The notes under the pieces are model-generated. The model saw only the letters and a list, made by a program, of their open reading frames with translations, was not told the origin of the DNA and did not search any database. Below, piece by piece: positions 46,443-58,585 of a stretch of 64,000 bases of DNA. The translations under genes were made by a program, and so were the position numbers. This DNA comes from Orobanche coerulescens (lineage: Eukaryota; Streptophyta; Magnoliopsida; Lamiales; Orobanchaceae), in contig CM065815.1 in the NCBI GenBank assembly GCA_033398695.1, positions 143,203,001 through 143,267,000 on the forward strand, written 5' to 3'. Within the stretch, counting starts at the first letter, position 1. Every line of letters starts with the position of its first letter.

Positions 46443-47609
46443 ATGCCGAGAGGTCGAGGCCGATTACGTGGTCATGGTAGTGGTCGTAATAAGGAGCATG
46501 AGAGGGCGACTCATTCGTCGTCGAGTGCCAATCAGCTCAGTACAGATGGTCGAGATGACCAGTCGCGTGATCAGGGGAAATCAGCCAGAGGTAATGTTGA
46601 CGTTGATGCCGCCACCGTCCTTCGTCAGGTGGTTGATCAGTTGACACAGATGAATCAGATCGTGCACCGAGATGAGAACCCAGATGGGGATAATGGAGCT
46701 AGTAAATGGTTACGGGATGTGATGAGAATGTACCCACCCCATTTTGTAGGATCTTCGAACTCATTAGGTTGGGAGAACTGGCTCTTCCAGTTGGACAGAA
46801 CATTTGATGTTGTAGCTTGTCCCGATGAAAGGAGAGTACCTATTGCCCAATACATGCTCGACAAGGAAGCTGTAGACTGGTGGGAGGCCATAACGCCTAG
46901 TGATTGTGCAGCTACTTGGGCTGAATTCAAGACTGCCATGGAGGCCGGTATTGTCCGCCGCCTGTTAAAGAGCGTAGGATCATCGAATTCTTCTCGGCTA
47001 CACCCCAAGATGTGTTGATTATAATCGGGCAATAGTCGATTATAATCGGTAGTCGATTATGCGTATGATCAGGCAATAGTCGATTATAATCGGCAGTTAT
47101 GCTATGTTCGAGATCAAGTGAGAAGTGAGGCAGATAAGGTTCGTTATTTTGATATGCGTATGAAACCTCATGTTCGGCAGTGCATGGCCCCTTTTATGTG
47201 TACTACGTTGAAGGATTATCAAGACCAAGCTTTAGCTTTTGAAATGGTTGTATTGTCTACTGAGTCGGTATCTGTAGCAAATAAACAAAGGATTTTGGAT
47301 GATGCCTCGGGAAGTAAGGAAATTGGGATTTTAAAATCCCAAGCCTCTTATCAGATGAGTATGGGACCTTCTCGGTTAGCTAGAGAATCTAAAAGTCCCA
47401 GGTCGATGTCTTTGAGTCCAGACAGTGCTCCAAGATGTTTCAACTGTAATGTACTGGGCCACGAGCGTGCGAGTTGTAAGAAACCGCCGGTAACTTGTTA
47501 TAGTTGTGGACGCGGAGGGCATCGAGACCAGTACTGCGAGACCATTGCTAAGATGGTAGGGAACCGGAGTTTTGTTCATACTTCTGGAGGGCTCAGTGAT
47601 ACCCAGTGA
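46443..47609 (+). pseudogene. gypsy-type Gag of element C, broken
   Basis: It starts at ATG 46443 with an Arg/Gly-rich N-terminus (MPRGRGRLRGHGSGRNKE) like that of element A. The gag domain follows (PPHFVGSSNSLGWENWLFQLD, YMLDKEAVDWWEAITPSD). A one-base loss near 46950 shifts the frame. An AT-rich palindromic micro-repeat expansion at about 47010-47095 then interrupts the gene. The original frame resumes at about 47118 (SEADKVRYFDMRMKPHVRQ) and ends with two CCHC knuckles, CFNCNVLGHERASC and CYSCGRGGHRDQYC (47436-47537). The stop is at 47607-47609, and no protease follows. It was probably a self-encoded coat protein. Confidence 0.88.
47010..47095 (+). repeat. GATTATAATC micro-repeat expansion inside gag of C
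   Basis: The 10-bp palindrome GATTATAATC with flanking CGG and TAGTC pieces occurs at 47017, 47038 and 47082, with a partial copy at 47055. The first two are 21 bp apart. It introduces stops into gag and has no counterpart in the gag of A or D. Confidence 0.85.
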
Positions 47610-47656
47610 TGATATTTTGTGTTTGTAGTGCGGATGGTCTCCCGTGTGTAAACTTA

Positions 47657-47913
47657 CTTCCTCCGTTCTTTTATTATTGCAACGTGTTGACTATTACACT
47701 GTTCACATACTTTCTTTTGACCATCTTTTGTGATTTATACATATGAAAAAATATAGTCATGTGGGATCTTGTTAGATTCATCTCGAAATATACTTTCAAA
47801 ATATCAACTTTTTATAATTTTTAAAAGTAAAGAATTGAAGATATTAATAATCAAAGTTGTGCATTGGCAAACGTGAAAGTCCGAATGTTGCAGTTATAAA
47901 AAAACGGAGGTAG
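47657..47913. mobile_element. Stowaway-like MITE (257 bp), copy 2
   Basis: It has inverted ends CTTCCTCCGTTCTTTTAT and TTATAAAAAAACGGAGGTAG with flanking TA at 47655-47656 and 47914-47915. It is the same length as, and near-identical to, 19324-19580. It lies in the 3' part of element C after gag. Confidence 0.92.
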
Positions 47914-48115
47914 TATTATGTAATGTTTTTGTGGTGCATGATGATCGATGTTTCTGTGTATATGAATCCGTGTGGGTTGTTGAACCTACGGAGACACGTG
48001 ACTGTAGATCACGGGGTCATGAGTTGATATTTTTATATTTGAGCGTGGTGTTTTGCTAGCACTGTGATATCTTTGTTTAAGTTTCGGGACGAAACTTGTT
48101 TCTAGGGGGATAGAA
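47914..48115 (+). other. 3' untranslated end of element C with polypurine tract
   Basis: This is non-coding. GTTTCGGGACGAAACTTG at about 48080-48097 could form a small hairpin. The purine-rich CTAGGGGGA near 48102-48110 precedes the 3' LTR and serves as the tract. Confidence 0.75.
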
Positions 48116-50540
48116 TGTAATACCCGAGATTTTCATTGCGGTTATTTCGGATTTTTCCGGATATTTCTCGGTTGTCGAGTGTCGGTATTATTTTCTCTAT
48201 GATTGATTTTGTGTTTATATGGTCTCGTGTGATTATTTGTTGCATGATGTTTTGATTTAGGACCATTGATGTTGTCCGTGAGTGTTTTGTCGAGTTCATT
48301 TCGTGCGTTTTTTGGAAATCGAGTTGCCAGGTCATAGCGGTTGGACACCGGTCAAACAGTTGCGGCAGGAACCGGAAGGGACTGGCATAGCACGCGCTAC
48401 TGTCGGAAGGCTGCGCGCGCTACTCGACAGGCATAGCGCGCGGTATTCGGCTGTCAGCGCACGCTACCTGGCCGAGCAGTCTGGTTTAGGAGGTTCTGGA
48501 CGGGTCGGCTAGCGCATGCTAACGCCCGTCCAGCGCGCGCTATCTCGGTCGGGTAGAATTCTCTGGACTGTCGGTGTCGATCGCTAGCGCAAGGGGTCTA
48601 GCGCACGAGGGCGGGCCCCGACCAAAAGTTCTAGGCCGAGACTGGCCGATAGCGCGCGTTAATCCAGAAGCCTAGCGCACGCTATGGCGCGCCAGTATAA
48701 ATATAACTGGGCAGTCATATTTTCACCCGTTTTTCATTTCGTTCCTTTCCCTTCCGCGGCTGGAGTCTTGATGAGCATGGAGACATGTTTTCAAGCGATT
48801 AATCCACGAAGTTCTGGAGTTCTTAACATTGATTAATCGTTCCATAACCTCCTTTGATCGAGCGAATCAAGATTAGATTTCCTAAAATCTTAGTTTTGGA
48901 AAAATTGGGGGTTTTGCTTGGTTGTGTCCGATTAGCCTGTAATAACTTAGATTTGCGGGGGATCGATGATTATTAAGATATATTCTATCATTTCCCTTGT
49001 TGTTCCATGGTTAGATTGTCTAAGATTCTTCGTTCTGTTGAGTTCCTAATCGACGCCTTGAAGGTGTCCGATAAAAGATCTTAGAGGGGGATTCGGGCGT
49101 TATGTGATTATTATTCCTCGTACGATCGTTGATTTATTGATGATACGTCTTAGGAACGAAATCCTTGTGAAGAACTCGAGTCGAAACCCTTCCGTTTGTT
49201 GTCTTCTTCGGGGCCCGAGGTTTCTCGGTTGAACCGTGTTCTTCGGAGTGTTCGGTATCGGTTATTAAGGCAAGTATTCTACTTATACGATTTGTGTCTT
49301 GCATATAGATCTTACGTATTGGATTTATGATGATTTGGTTTACCTTCGTGGATATGTTTCGTGCGAATTGAATATTCGAACGGTTGTGAGTATTAATGAT
49401 ATTCTTGCTTGTTAATGTTGCGAAGTTGTGTTGGTCATGATAGTTGCGTGATTCGTGTTGGACTTGATTGCTCGGGTTTGATGTCTTGTGTTGATTATGA
49501 TTATTATGTTGGATTGACTATACACTTGTCCATGTATTTTCGTGTATGATTGGATGTTCAAACGTATTTGTATTAAGGTGTGCTATTCGTGGTGAAGTGT
49601 TTTGCGTTGTTCGATATGCGTTGGGAAGTGTGTGTGTGTGTGTGTGCGGTCTAGATACGGTCCGTGTGGCCTCTGGAGTTCGGTACATGATGTGTACGAA
49701 CAGCATGTGTGGTCCAGGTATGGTCTGTGTGGCCTCTGGAGTTCGGTACATGATGTGTACGAGCAGTGTATGTGGTCCAGGTACGGTCCGTATGGCCTCT
49801 GGAGTTCGATACATGATGAGTACGAACAGTGAATGTGTGGAACCGGGTACGGTCCATCGTGACCTCCGGAGTTTGTTACTTGACGAGTACGAACAGTGAT
49901 TGTGTGGATAATGTTTTGATGTTAAATCTCGGACACGTGATGATATTTTCACTAATGTGTTCTGAAACAAGAACCGGGCTGAGGCTTTGATGATTTTCAA
50001 AAGAGGTTTTGTAATTTTGGGACTCGAGGTCCAAAAGAAACTATACTTTAAAAACTCCCGAGATACCGAATTTAAATTTTAAACACTTCATCACTTGTTT
50101 TCTGATTAATAAAACCGCTCAGGAATATTTGGACAATTGATTGTTTTACCTGATTTGTGATTGCCTTCTGCTTGATACATTTCGTATACTATTATATTTG
50201 CCCTAGTAAAACAATGGAGTTTTACTAACCCCCGAGTAATCGGGGTGGATGTCTGTTTTGCGTCCAGGTACATGCTGGTTCGAGGTAGCAGTCACAGGAT
50301 CGGCACAGGAAGTGACGAGCTACGATACTAATCAAGAGTTATATTTCGTCTCGTTTGCATTTGTCGTGTGACCTCATCGGTCCGTGTGATTATATTGTAA
50401 TTGACCCTAATGGTCTGCATTATTGTAATGATTGGCTTAGGTCAGTCAAGTTTTGGTATTTCTGTGTTGTTTAGCCTGGTAGGTTATCGTGGAGAGGGTC
50501 TACAGCATGTAATATTCTCATATGGTCTGGGGGTGTTACA
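48116..50540 (+). repeat. 3' LTR of element C (2425 bp)
   Basis: It starts TGTAATACCCGAG and ends GGGGGTGTTACA. It is the clear partner of 41837-44460 with several indels. It includes the palindrome array (48388-48684), a TATA box (TATAAATA, 48696-48703), a (GT)n run near 49628 and the four-unit minisatellite at about 49650-49905. Confidence 0.94.
48388..48684 (+). repeat. Phased palindrome array in 3' LTR of C
   Basis: 12-mers start at 48388, 48411, 48434, 48455, 48510, 48531, 48585, 48599, 48650 and 48673, keeping the 21-23-bp steps of the 5' LTR. The 48585/48599 step is shortened by a 10-bp deletion relative to the 5' LTR. Several positions are perfect here but not there, and the reverse. 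Confidence 0.88.
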
Positions 50541-50545
50541 AAAAA

Positions 50546-50610
50546 TACACACTAAATTCCAAGTAAATATTTAGGTTCTCAATTTGTGGAGTTCTATTTT
50601 AGATCGATAT
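50546..50610. other. Short spacer between elements C and D
   Basis: AT-rich sequence resembles words near 41455-41500, so it is probably the continuation of the sequence that C entered. GATAT at 50606-50610 would be the target duplication of D; its other copy is outside the window. Confidence 0.5.
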
Positions 50611-52675
50611 TGTAACACCCCAAAAGGCGGCTATTACAGTGCCGTGGACCCCACACTGGGACCCACCAGGCGATATCCAAAACAGATTAAATAAATATTA
50701 TTTGTGATACCGAATCACAATGAATAGTCATTACTCCGATTAGGAGTTTATCAAAATATGGCCAACGACCTTATAATACACAGGATCCGAAAAACAAGTA
50801 TAAACCATATGGAGATGGAAAATACTTCAAATGTCAATACAACCAGATAGTAATTTAAATGAAGCAGAAAATAAAATAACATAACCGGACAACAAATGAT
50901 GTGGGCCCCCCGAAATAGTATCCTTCGAACCCTTCGCCGTCAACATGCTCTTCCCGTGCCTTGCCTTTGCCTCGACCTAAAATACAATACAAGTATTTCG
51001 CCCAAAACACAGGGTCAGATATACATGATAATTAATTCGTCCGACATTATACAATTCACGTATATAGATCTCAAGAAAATCATTCCGACTATTAATCATA
51101 CCCCTCGGGCATATGAAACAATCAGTCACAAACCGTCGAGCACATCCAATATTATGGATGATTAACAATATGGCTCAAGATGGACATCACAGTACGCCCG
51201 ATCTGGAAATGTGTCCGTGTACATGTCCGCCCCGTATACGGAATCCAGAATATACGTGGGACAATGTACCTAATTAGCCTCACGAAACTACGTCTCGTGT
51301 GCACAGTCCGATGCGGAATAATATCCACGCATGACTATATATGTGCCTGGCTAAAAATCCTACACACTGACCAATCAGAACGCAGATATGATTCCGGATA
51401 TGTCACGATACAACATGACAACGAATTCAATAAATCACATATCCGATTAAGGATCAAGAAAAACTCACCGAAGTGAAAATAAGACCAACGAGATCAGCGA
51501 TTCAAAGCGACGTACTTGGGAATGCAACCCCATGAAGAAAACGGAATAACGTCAAGGAAAATGTCAAATCACGACAAACATTACATGAACAATTCATACA
51601 TATGAAATATATAACCATCACAAGAATCTAATCATTATTATAACCAAGTAAGATAACTTGCCTCAATACGGAGACGAGAATAGTCCTCTCCTTGTCGGAA
51701 CGAACGAACGGTCCTCGATAAATATTGTTTACTCGAACAATCAACCTTAAACGAAATACATTTTAATCAATAACATATTCGTATAATTATCAATATAGGA
51801 TTAGTAAGACGTCATCCTACAATCCTTTAGAATAGTTTGCTATTTCCAATTATCGAAGCCTTATGTCAGGAGTTCTTTTAACATCATTACAACCATAAAA
51901 ATCAGTTTACAATACTTTTACCGAATGTTCACATGGTTCCTCATAAACAAGAATTCTATCAAGGGTATGTTGAATAACCAATTATGATGTTAAGATCATC
52001 TTATGATGATTAAACTTTCCAAAACATTAAAATGTTGAAAGAACAAAATCTGCACATTTATGATCATTCTCCTCTCATCTAAATTGAATATTAAGCTTAC
52101 AACAAGGTTATTAGTTATGAGATTACACCATATCCATGAAGGTTGTCAAAATCTTTCTTTACAAGGCTGGAAGATCCATTAACATCATGATGAATTCACC
52201 ATCTATCTAGTATGATGATCAAAACAAACTAAGTTCTCAACACATTAGATTAATGAAAAGTTGTTGTGTTGGTTTCACAAATATCCTTAACCATTCAAAA
52301 TATTGCTGAGCTAAACATAAGGAGAATATGATTCTTAAGAAATCTGAGTAAGAAGACATCCTTCTACTTCTAACATGGCCAAGTTCTTCCCAAGGTAAGT
52401 GAAAACTTAAAATGGTGTTTAATCACTTTATGATAACAACTCTATTAGTTAAATCCAACTACGGTGAAGTTAACTGATTCAAGGGTATTCTACTGAGCTA
52501 AATTCATCCAACAAGATGAGCATGATAGTTACAACGTGGTTAGAATCACTATATCATCAAGAACACATCCATCTCAAACCCTCATTTATCATATTCATCA
52601 AAAGTGTTAAAAAGGTTGGATTAAAACTATGTTTTACTTGATTAATCTACTCTAGGTGAAGTATAATTCGTTAAT
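50611..52675 (-). repeat. 3' LTR of element D, distal part
   Basis: In gene orientation this is the end of the LTR, finishing TTTTGGGGTGTTACA at 50611. It is A-rich on the plus strand, with no gene. It includes the first copy of the LINE target duplication at about 52660-52675. Confidence 0.88.
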
Positions 52676-52860
52676 GATTTTTCGCTGAGCACTCTCTCTC
52701 TCTAGAACGCTCTGCCTTCTCTCTACCCTGGCGATTTTTTTTCCTCGGTCACCCCGTCTTCCTCTTCATTCATTGTGACCGTTAGCAGATATTTTATAGC
52801 CGTTCACGGCGCTTCTTCTCCCCCGCCGCCGCCTCAGTGCGGCAGACCTTTCCTTTTTCG

Positions 52861-54518
52861 ATGGCCACTCCATCGGTTCAGCGATCCCAACCATCATCCC
52901 CAACAAAACAGCCCGACTTTGAGAACCTGACTCTCAAATCGAGTGCTAACCTTCTCAATAATCTTACGACAAATTTTATTAACTTTGGAAAAAAAACTCA
53001 CAGCCCACCGATTCTCTCTTCTAGAATCAAGTCGGCGTCCCAAAATACCAAGATTCACACGAAAGCGGCGGAAATCCCAAATCCAGGAAACCCTAGATCT
53101 GATGAAGAAGAAGGGGAAATAATAGAAACCCCCACCGTAGATGGAAAGATCCGTGAAGATGATGCTGAAATCATTCCGGAAACGCAACCGATACCAAAGG
53201 GTCCATCAACATCCAAAGCTACATATGCTGGAATCACCAAAGGGCCAGCAGGGAGCGACCAAAAGTTGGGCTCGATTGATAAAACTGGTGACATTCCAAA
53301 AGCTGTCTTCACAATCCCAGAGTGCGAACAAGCTTCGGCACCACTCAAATTTGCCCTAGTCGGTAAATTCTCCTATGGTAAGCCCAACAACGAGGTAATC
53401 GGCTCAACCCTATCTAAAATGGGATTTCCTTACTGCAAAATTCAATATTTGAATGGGAGGCATGTTTTGATAACGGTGGCAAATGAGGAGTTGTTCAACA
53501 AACTCAGACTCCACCGTGAAATTTCTGTTAATCAATTTCCTATGCGTATTCTTAAATGGACACCAGATTTTAGTTTTAAAAAAGAACTACCTGTGGTACC
53601 TGTGTGGATTAAAATTATTAATCTTCCCCTTCAGTGGTATGACATGAGATGTTTACAAACTATTGCTAGCTGTATTGGTGATTTTATCAAAGTTGATGAT
53701 GCTACCTTATCCATATCTCGGCTGAATTATGCTAGAGTCTGTGTAGATGTTAATTTGTTGAATCCCCTCCCCCTAAAGTGGCTATTGAATGTGGTGATAC
53801 CTCTATGGATTGCTTGATTGATTATGAAAGAAAACCCATGTATTGTGCTCACTGTGAACACATTGGACATGATGAGAAAATGTGTTACATTAAAAACAAG
53901 GAGCTCAGGCCCCAGGCATTAGAAAAGAGACAACAAATCATTTCTAAACTGGATTTCTAAAAAAATTTGTCAAATAAACAGGCTGTGGATAAGGGGAAAC
54001 AGGATCTTAATCCCAATGAGATTCCTGTTACCCCTGTTGATCCACAAAATAAAGAGATGGAGGGAGAGCAGACTATCATCCTTGATAGCCCTGTGAATCC
54101 CTCTAAATTTTCTTTAATTCTATCACCCCCTGCAAAAATATGGAATAAGTCAGGGACTGGTCCAGTCCTTACCTCTCTGATAGAGGTAAACCATGATGCA
54201 TCTTTCTCTAACCAACCCTCAAAGGGAGAGGATGATCACCCTGGTTCCCCTATCCTAGTAGAAATTCATTCAGAGGAGGATGATGATCCTACCCCCCTCA
54301 GGAACTCCTTCAGTCCTCTTCTATTAGATGAGGACAATGAATGTGATTCATCCCCCAACAATAGCAGCCCTGAGTCTGATCAGGTTCCTAGCTCTACTCA
54401 GGTTACTGTGCTGGCTCTTAGGGTTCGTAACCCTATATCTAAAGAAATGGAAACTAACCAGAAGAACAAGGAAGATTTGAGAAGAAGTGGTAGGCTAGCA
54501 CCCAAATCCTCAAAATGA
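52861..54518 (+). pseudogene. L1 ORF1: RNA-binding protein with DUF4283-like domain and zinc knuckle, broken
   Basis: The start is ATG 52861 (MATPSVQRS). The middle part (FALVGKFSYGKPNNEVIGSTLSKMG, then PVVPVWIKIINLPLQWYD) is the DUF4283-like region typical of plant L1 ORF1. A frameshift near 53770-53800 leads into the knuckle CAHCEHIGHDEKMC at about 53836-53883. An in-frame TAA at 53958-53960 beside an A-run breaks it again. The tail is acidic and Ser-rich and ends KSSK with TGA at 54516-54518. ORF1 coats LINE RNA. Its stop overlaps the ORF2 start as ATGA. Confidence 0.9.
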
Positions 54519-57500
54519 TCAATACTATGATTTGGAATATTAGAGGTATGGGTAATCCAGCAGCCCAAAAAGTTTTAAAAAGTTTAATTCATGACAACAA
54601 AATTAATATTTTGGGCATTATTGAGCCTAAAGTTGACCTAAACCTTCAATTTTTCTGTAGACTTCTTGGCTTTCACTCTGTTATTGCCAATGTGAGCAAC
54701 CATATTTGGATTTTCAATGATATAAACAACCATGTCCAGATTTTACATAATACAGCTCACATGCTTCATGTGAAAATCACATCATCCTTAACTTCTAAGC
54801 CCTTTTTATTCACTGTGGTCTATGGTAAGAATACCAGAGTTGAAAGATTTCAACTTTGGGATGACTTACTTAGTGTAAGTCAGCACAATATACCCTGGAT
54901 GATTGGGGGTGATTTTAATATTGTTCTGAGAAACTCTGAAAAGAAAGGTGGGGCTCCCCCTATCCAATCAGAGATGGATGACTTCTCTGATGCCATTATG
55001 GACTGTAATCTTTTTGAGGGTGGTTTTTCTGGTAGCCCTTTTACTTGGTATAGTGACTCTATCTGGCAGAGGCTGGATAGGATTCTGTTCAACTCTGATT
55101 GGTGTGATCTTTTTCCTTCTCCCTCCATCTTACATCTCCCCAGATATACTTCTGATCATCATCCCCTATTATGTAATTTCTCTGATGTTTCTGTGAAAAT
55201 TAAGCCTTTTTCAGATTCCAAAACATGTGGACCAAACACCATCTTTTCATGCAAATTGTTAAGGAATCTTGGTCTATTCCTACCTCCATCAGAGGTATCC
55301 ATAGGCTTCCTTTGAAACTGAATAGATTGAAATTCACCCTTAAAGACTGGAACAGAAATCAATTTGGTAATCTTTTCAATAATATTGCTAATGCTAAAGA
55401 GCAGGCTGCTACAGCTGAGCTCAATTTTGATAATGACCCTTCCCCCTCCAATTATGTCAACCTTAAAAATGAGAAAGCTAATCTGAATAAAATTCTTTCC
55501 ATGGAAGAAGACTTTTGGAAACAAAAAGCCAATATCAAATGGACTCTTGAAGGTGAGAGAAACACTAAATTTTTCCATAATTTGGTTAAAATTAAAAGAA
55601 GCAAGGGTAGTATAGGACAGATTACCTGCAATGGTATTCCTGTTTCTGATCCTTGCCTTATAGCACAATCTGCTACTGATTACTTCTCTGGCTTATTTAC
55701 TGATAATAACCCTCTTCTGGATAACATTGATGAGGACATCATCCCAAAATCATTTCTGACAATGATAATGACATGCTTTGTGCTATCCCAGACTTAAATG
55801 AGGTTAAAGTGGCTGTTTTTAATATGAACTCTAATGGGGTGGCTGGCCCTGATGGATTTAATGCTTTTTTCTTTCAAACTTGTTGGGATATTATCTCTGA
55901 GGATGTTCTTGAAGCTACTACTGATTTTTTTAGAGGAGCCCCCCTTACCAAGTCTTATACTTCCACCACCTTAACTTTAATTCCCAAAACTGATTCTCCA
56001 TCTTCCTGGAAGGATTTCAGACCCATCAGCTTTTGCAACAATATTCAAAAGATCTTTTCTAAAATCATGGGGCTAAGATTGAGCAAGCTTCTTTCTAAAC
56101 TTATTTCCCCTTTCCAGTCTGGTTTCATTAAGAATAGAATCATCACTGATAATATTTTGGCTGCCCAGGAGATTGCTCATGATATCTCTAGAAGCCCCGA
56201 TAACCTTATTGTTAAATTGGATATGGAAAAAGCTTATGACATGTTGAATTGGAACTTTCTTTATCAGGTTCTTTCTGGTTTTGGATTTGCCAAGGTTTGG
56301 ATTGATTTAATCAAAAACAACATTTCAAATTGCTGGTTTTCTATTCTGATTAATGGATCTCCTGTTGGTTATTTTAAATCCCAAAGAGGCATTAGACAAG
56401 GAGACCCTCTTTCTCCCATGCTTTTTGTTTTAGCTGCTGATTATCTTTCTAGGAGCCTGGATAATACTTTCATAAAAAAATCCTGATATGTTTTTCACTA
56501 TCAGGAAAAAAGTTGATGTTAATGTTTCCCATATAGCTTTTGCTGATGATGTCCTTATTTTCCTTAAAGCCAATAGAAACAACATCATGCCTCTGAAAAA
56601 TTGTTTGCATAAATATGAAGATCTTTCTGGGCAACTGATCAACACTCATAAGAGCCAGTTTATTCTTCATAACCCTAATGCTATCCTGAAAGATCTTATC
56701 CTCTCATGTACTGGTTTTAAGCCCACTGCCCTACCCATATCTTATCTAGGTGCCCTTCTCTGGAAGGGGAATCAAACTTTTGATATGTTTTGAAATCTTA
56801 TTTCTAAAATTCAAAACAAAATTCAAAGTTGGAATCACTTTTATTTGACTACAGGGGGGAGAATGGAACTTATTAAAACTTCTCTAAATTCCATGTCATT
56901 TTATGTGCTTCAAGTTCTTAGACCTCCTAACAATGTGATTATTCACTTAGAGAGGTTGTTTAATAGATTTCTATGGGGGTCTAGGGAGAATAAGAAAAAA
57001 TTGCACTGGTGTTCCTGGAACCGTTTGTGTTTTCCCTTTTAGGAGGGAGGTTTGGGTTTTAGAAACCTTAATGATATCATTAAGGCTGCTGAAATCAAAT
57101 TGTGGTGGCGGTTCAGGACCAATTCCAATATTTGGTCTAATTTTCTCAAAGCTAAATATTGTAAACGGCTTCATCCTAAAATCATTAAAACTAATTCTTA
57201 TGATTCCACTATTTGGAAAAGAATGTGTGAGATTAGGAACCAGGCCGAGGACTGGATTTTTTAAGGGATTGGCAACGGGGAGATCTCTTTCTGGCATGAT
57301 AATTGGTGCTCTCTCAACCCCCCTTCTCAATTTGACCTTGGCACGAAATCTAATTTGTTGATTAATAATGTTGGAATGACAATGGTTGGGATGTTTTTAA
57401 GTTGCAGGCCTTGATTCCGAATGAATTGTGTGACCTCATATGTGTTCTCCCCACCCACGACCATGAATGCATTCCCTTTTGGAAATTAAGTTCTAATGGC

Positions 57501-58585
57501 AACTTCACCTTCAAGTCTGCATGGCAGGCCATCAGGAAGTCCCAAAACTCTTCTACTATTTTATCCAAAATCTGGAATAGTGTGATTACCCCTACTATTT
57601 CTCTATTCATTGTTCGGCTATTGCATAATTGGATCCCTGATGGTCTTCGTAACAGGGGTATCAATGTTTCTAACGATGGATGTTTTTGTTGTCAGGGCAC
57701 AGAGGACAGTTCTCACTTATTTTTCAAAGGCCCGGTTGCTAAGTCCGTTTGGGCTAATTTTTCTTTTTTAGCTGGAATTGAACTTCTTAATTTAGAAAGT
57801 GTTGGCATGGTTTTATCTAATTGGTTTAACAAAGGTTATGGCTCTTGCCACATTTTTTATATCATTCCGGTCCTTATTTTGTGGTTTTTGTGGTGTTCCA
57901 GGAATGACAAACGTGTCAAAAATATTCCCTTTACTGCCCAGCGGGTCATCAACCGGGTTTGGAAGTACCTAGCCACTATCAAAAAGGTTGACAATATTAA
58001 TTGGAAAGGCGCCCCAATTTTTTGCGATCTTTTGGGGATTTTTTGTTGTAATATTAGAAAACCCCCCAATTTTTTTTTGGTTTCATGGATTAAACCCTCC
58101 CCTGGTATTATAAAATTGAACACTGATGGGGCCTCTAAAGGCAATCCGGGGCGAGGCGGGGGAGGTGGCCGTGACCACTTGGGTCATCCCATTTTTGCTT
58201 TTCATGAGTATCTTGGGCATCAAACTAACACATTCGCCGAAGCATACGCGGTTTGGAGGGGTCTTGAATTTTGTCATGACAGGAACATCCGGAAAGTTTG
58301 GGTCGAACTAGACTCCCAAATTGTTCTTCATTTAATTTCCACAAAAATTAAAGGACCGCGGCATACCAATCACATTTTCCAACGCATCCATTCTCTTATT
58401 AACTTGATGGATGTTAGGCTTACGCACATCTACCGGGAGGGGAACGTTGTTGCGGATTACTTGGCCAATAAAGGGTGCGAGAAGTGCAATTTTGAAATGT
58501 ATAATGTTTGTAATATTGGGGGGCTTTTACGGGGCTATCTTAGGCTCGATAGACTTGGTGTACCGTATATTAGATCTAGATAACG
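54515..58585 (+). pseudogene. L1 ORF2: endonuclease, reverse transcriptase, RNase H, broken
   Basis: It starts MINTMIWNIRGMGNP at 54515. The apurinic-type endonuclease shows IIEPK, GGDFNIVL, RLDRIL and SDHHPLL up to about 55170. RT has [18 protein letters not shown] and catalytic FADD at 56539-56550. A zinc-binding-type region (CFCCQGTEDSSHLFF) lies near 57680. The C-terminal RNase H has NTDGASKGNPG (Asp at 58125), FAEAYAVWRGLE, ELDSQI and HIYREGNVVADYLAN. Frame changes near 55225-55300, 55780, 56486 and 57380, and stops at 56791, about 57040 and 57262, make it dead. The RNase H end is a feature of many plant L1 elements. Confidence 0.92.

Larger units (their letters stand above)
41837..50540 (+). 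mobile_element. Gag-only non-autonomous gypsy-type element (element C)
   Basis: LTRs at 41837-44460 and 48116-50540 enclose 3655 bp with a perfect tRNA-iMet primer site, a decayed gag and a polypurine tract, but no protease, RT or integrase. The 5-bp duplication AAAAA lies at 41832-41836 and 50541-50545 (low complexity, so weaker proof). LTR ends resemble those of element B. A Stowaway copy sits after gag. The element would have supplied its own Gag but borrowed Pol. Confidence 0.92.

Noticed and set aside
48080..48097. Host regulatory operator at the GTTTCGGGACGAAACTTG symmetry
   Set aside because: Similar GTTTCG...CGAAAC sequences sit before the polypurine tract in B and partly in D, so this is a feature of the 3' end of these retroelements rather than a host site.
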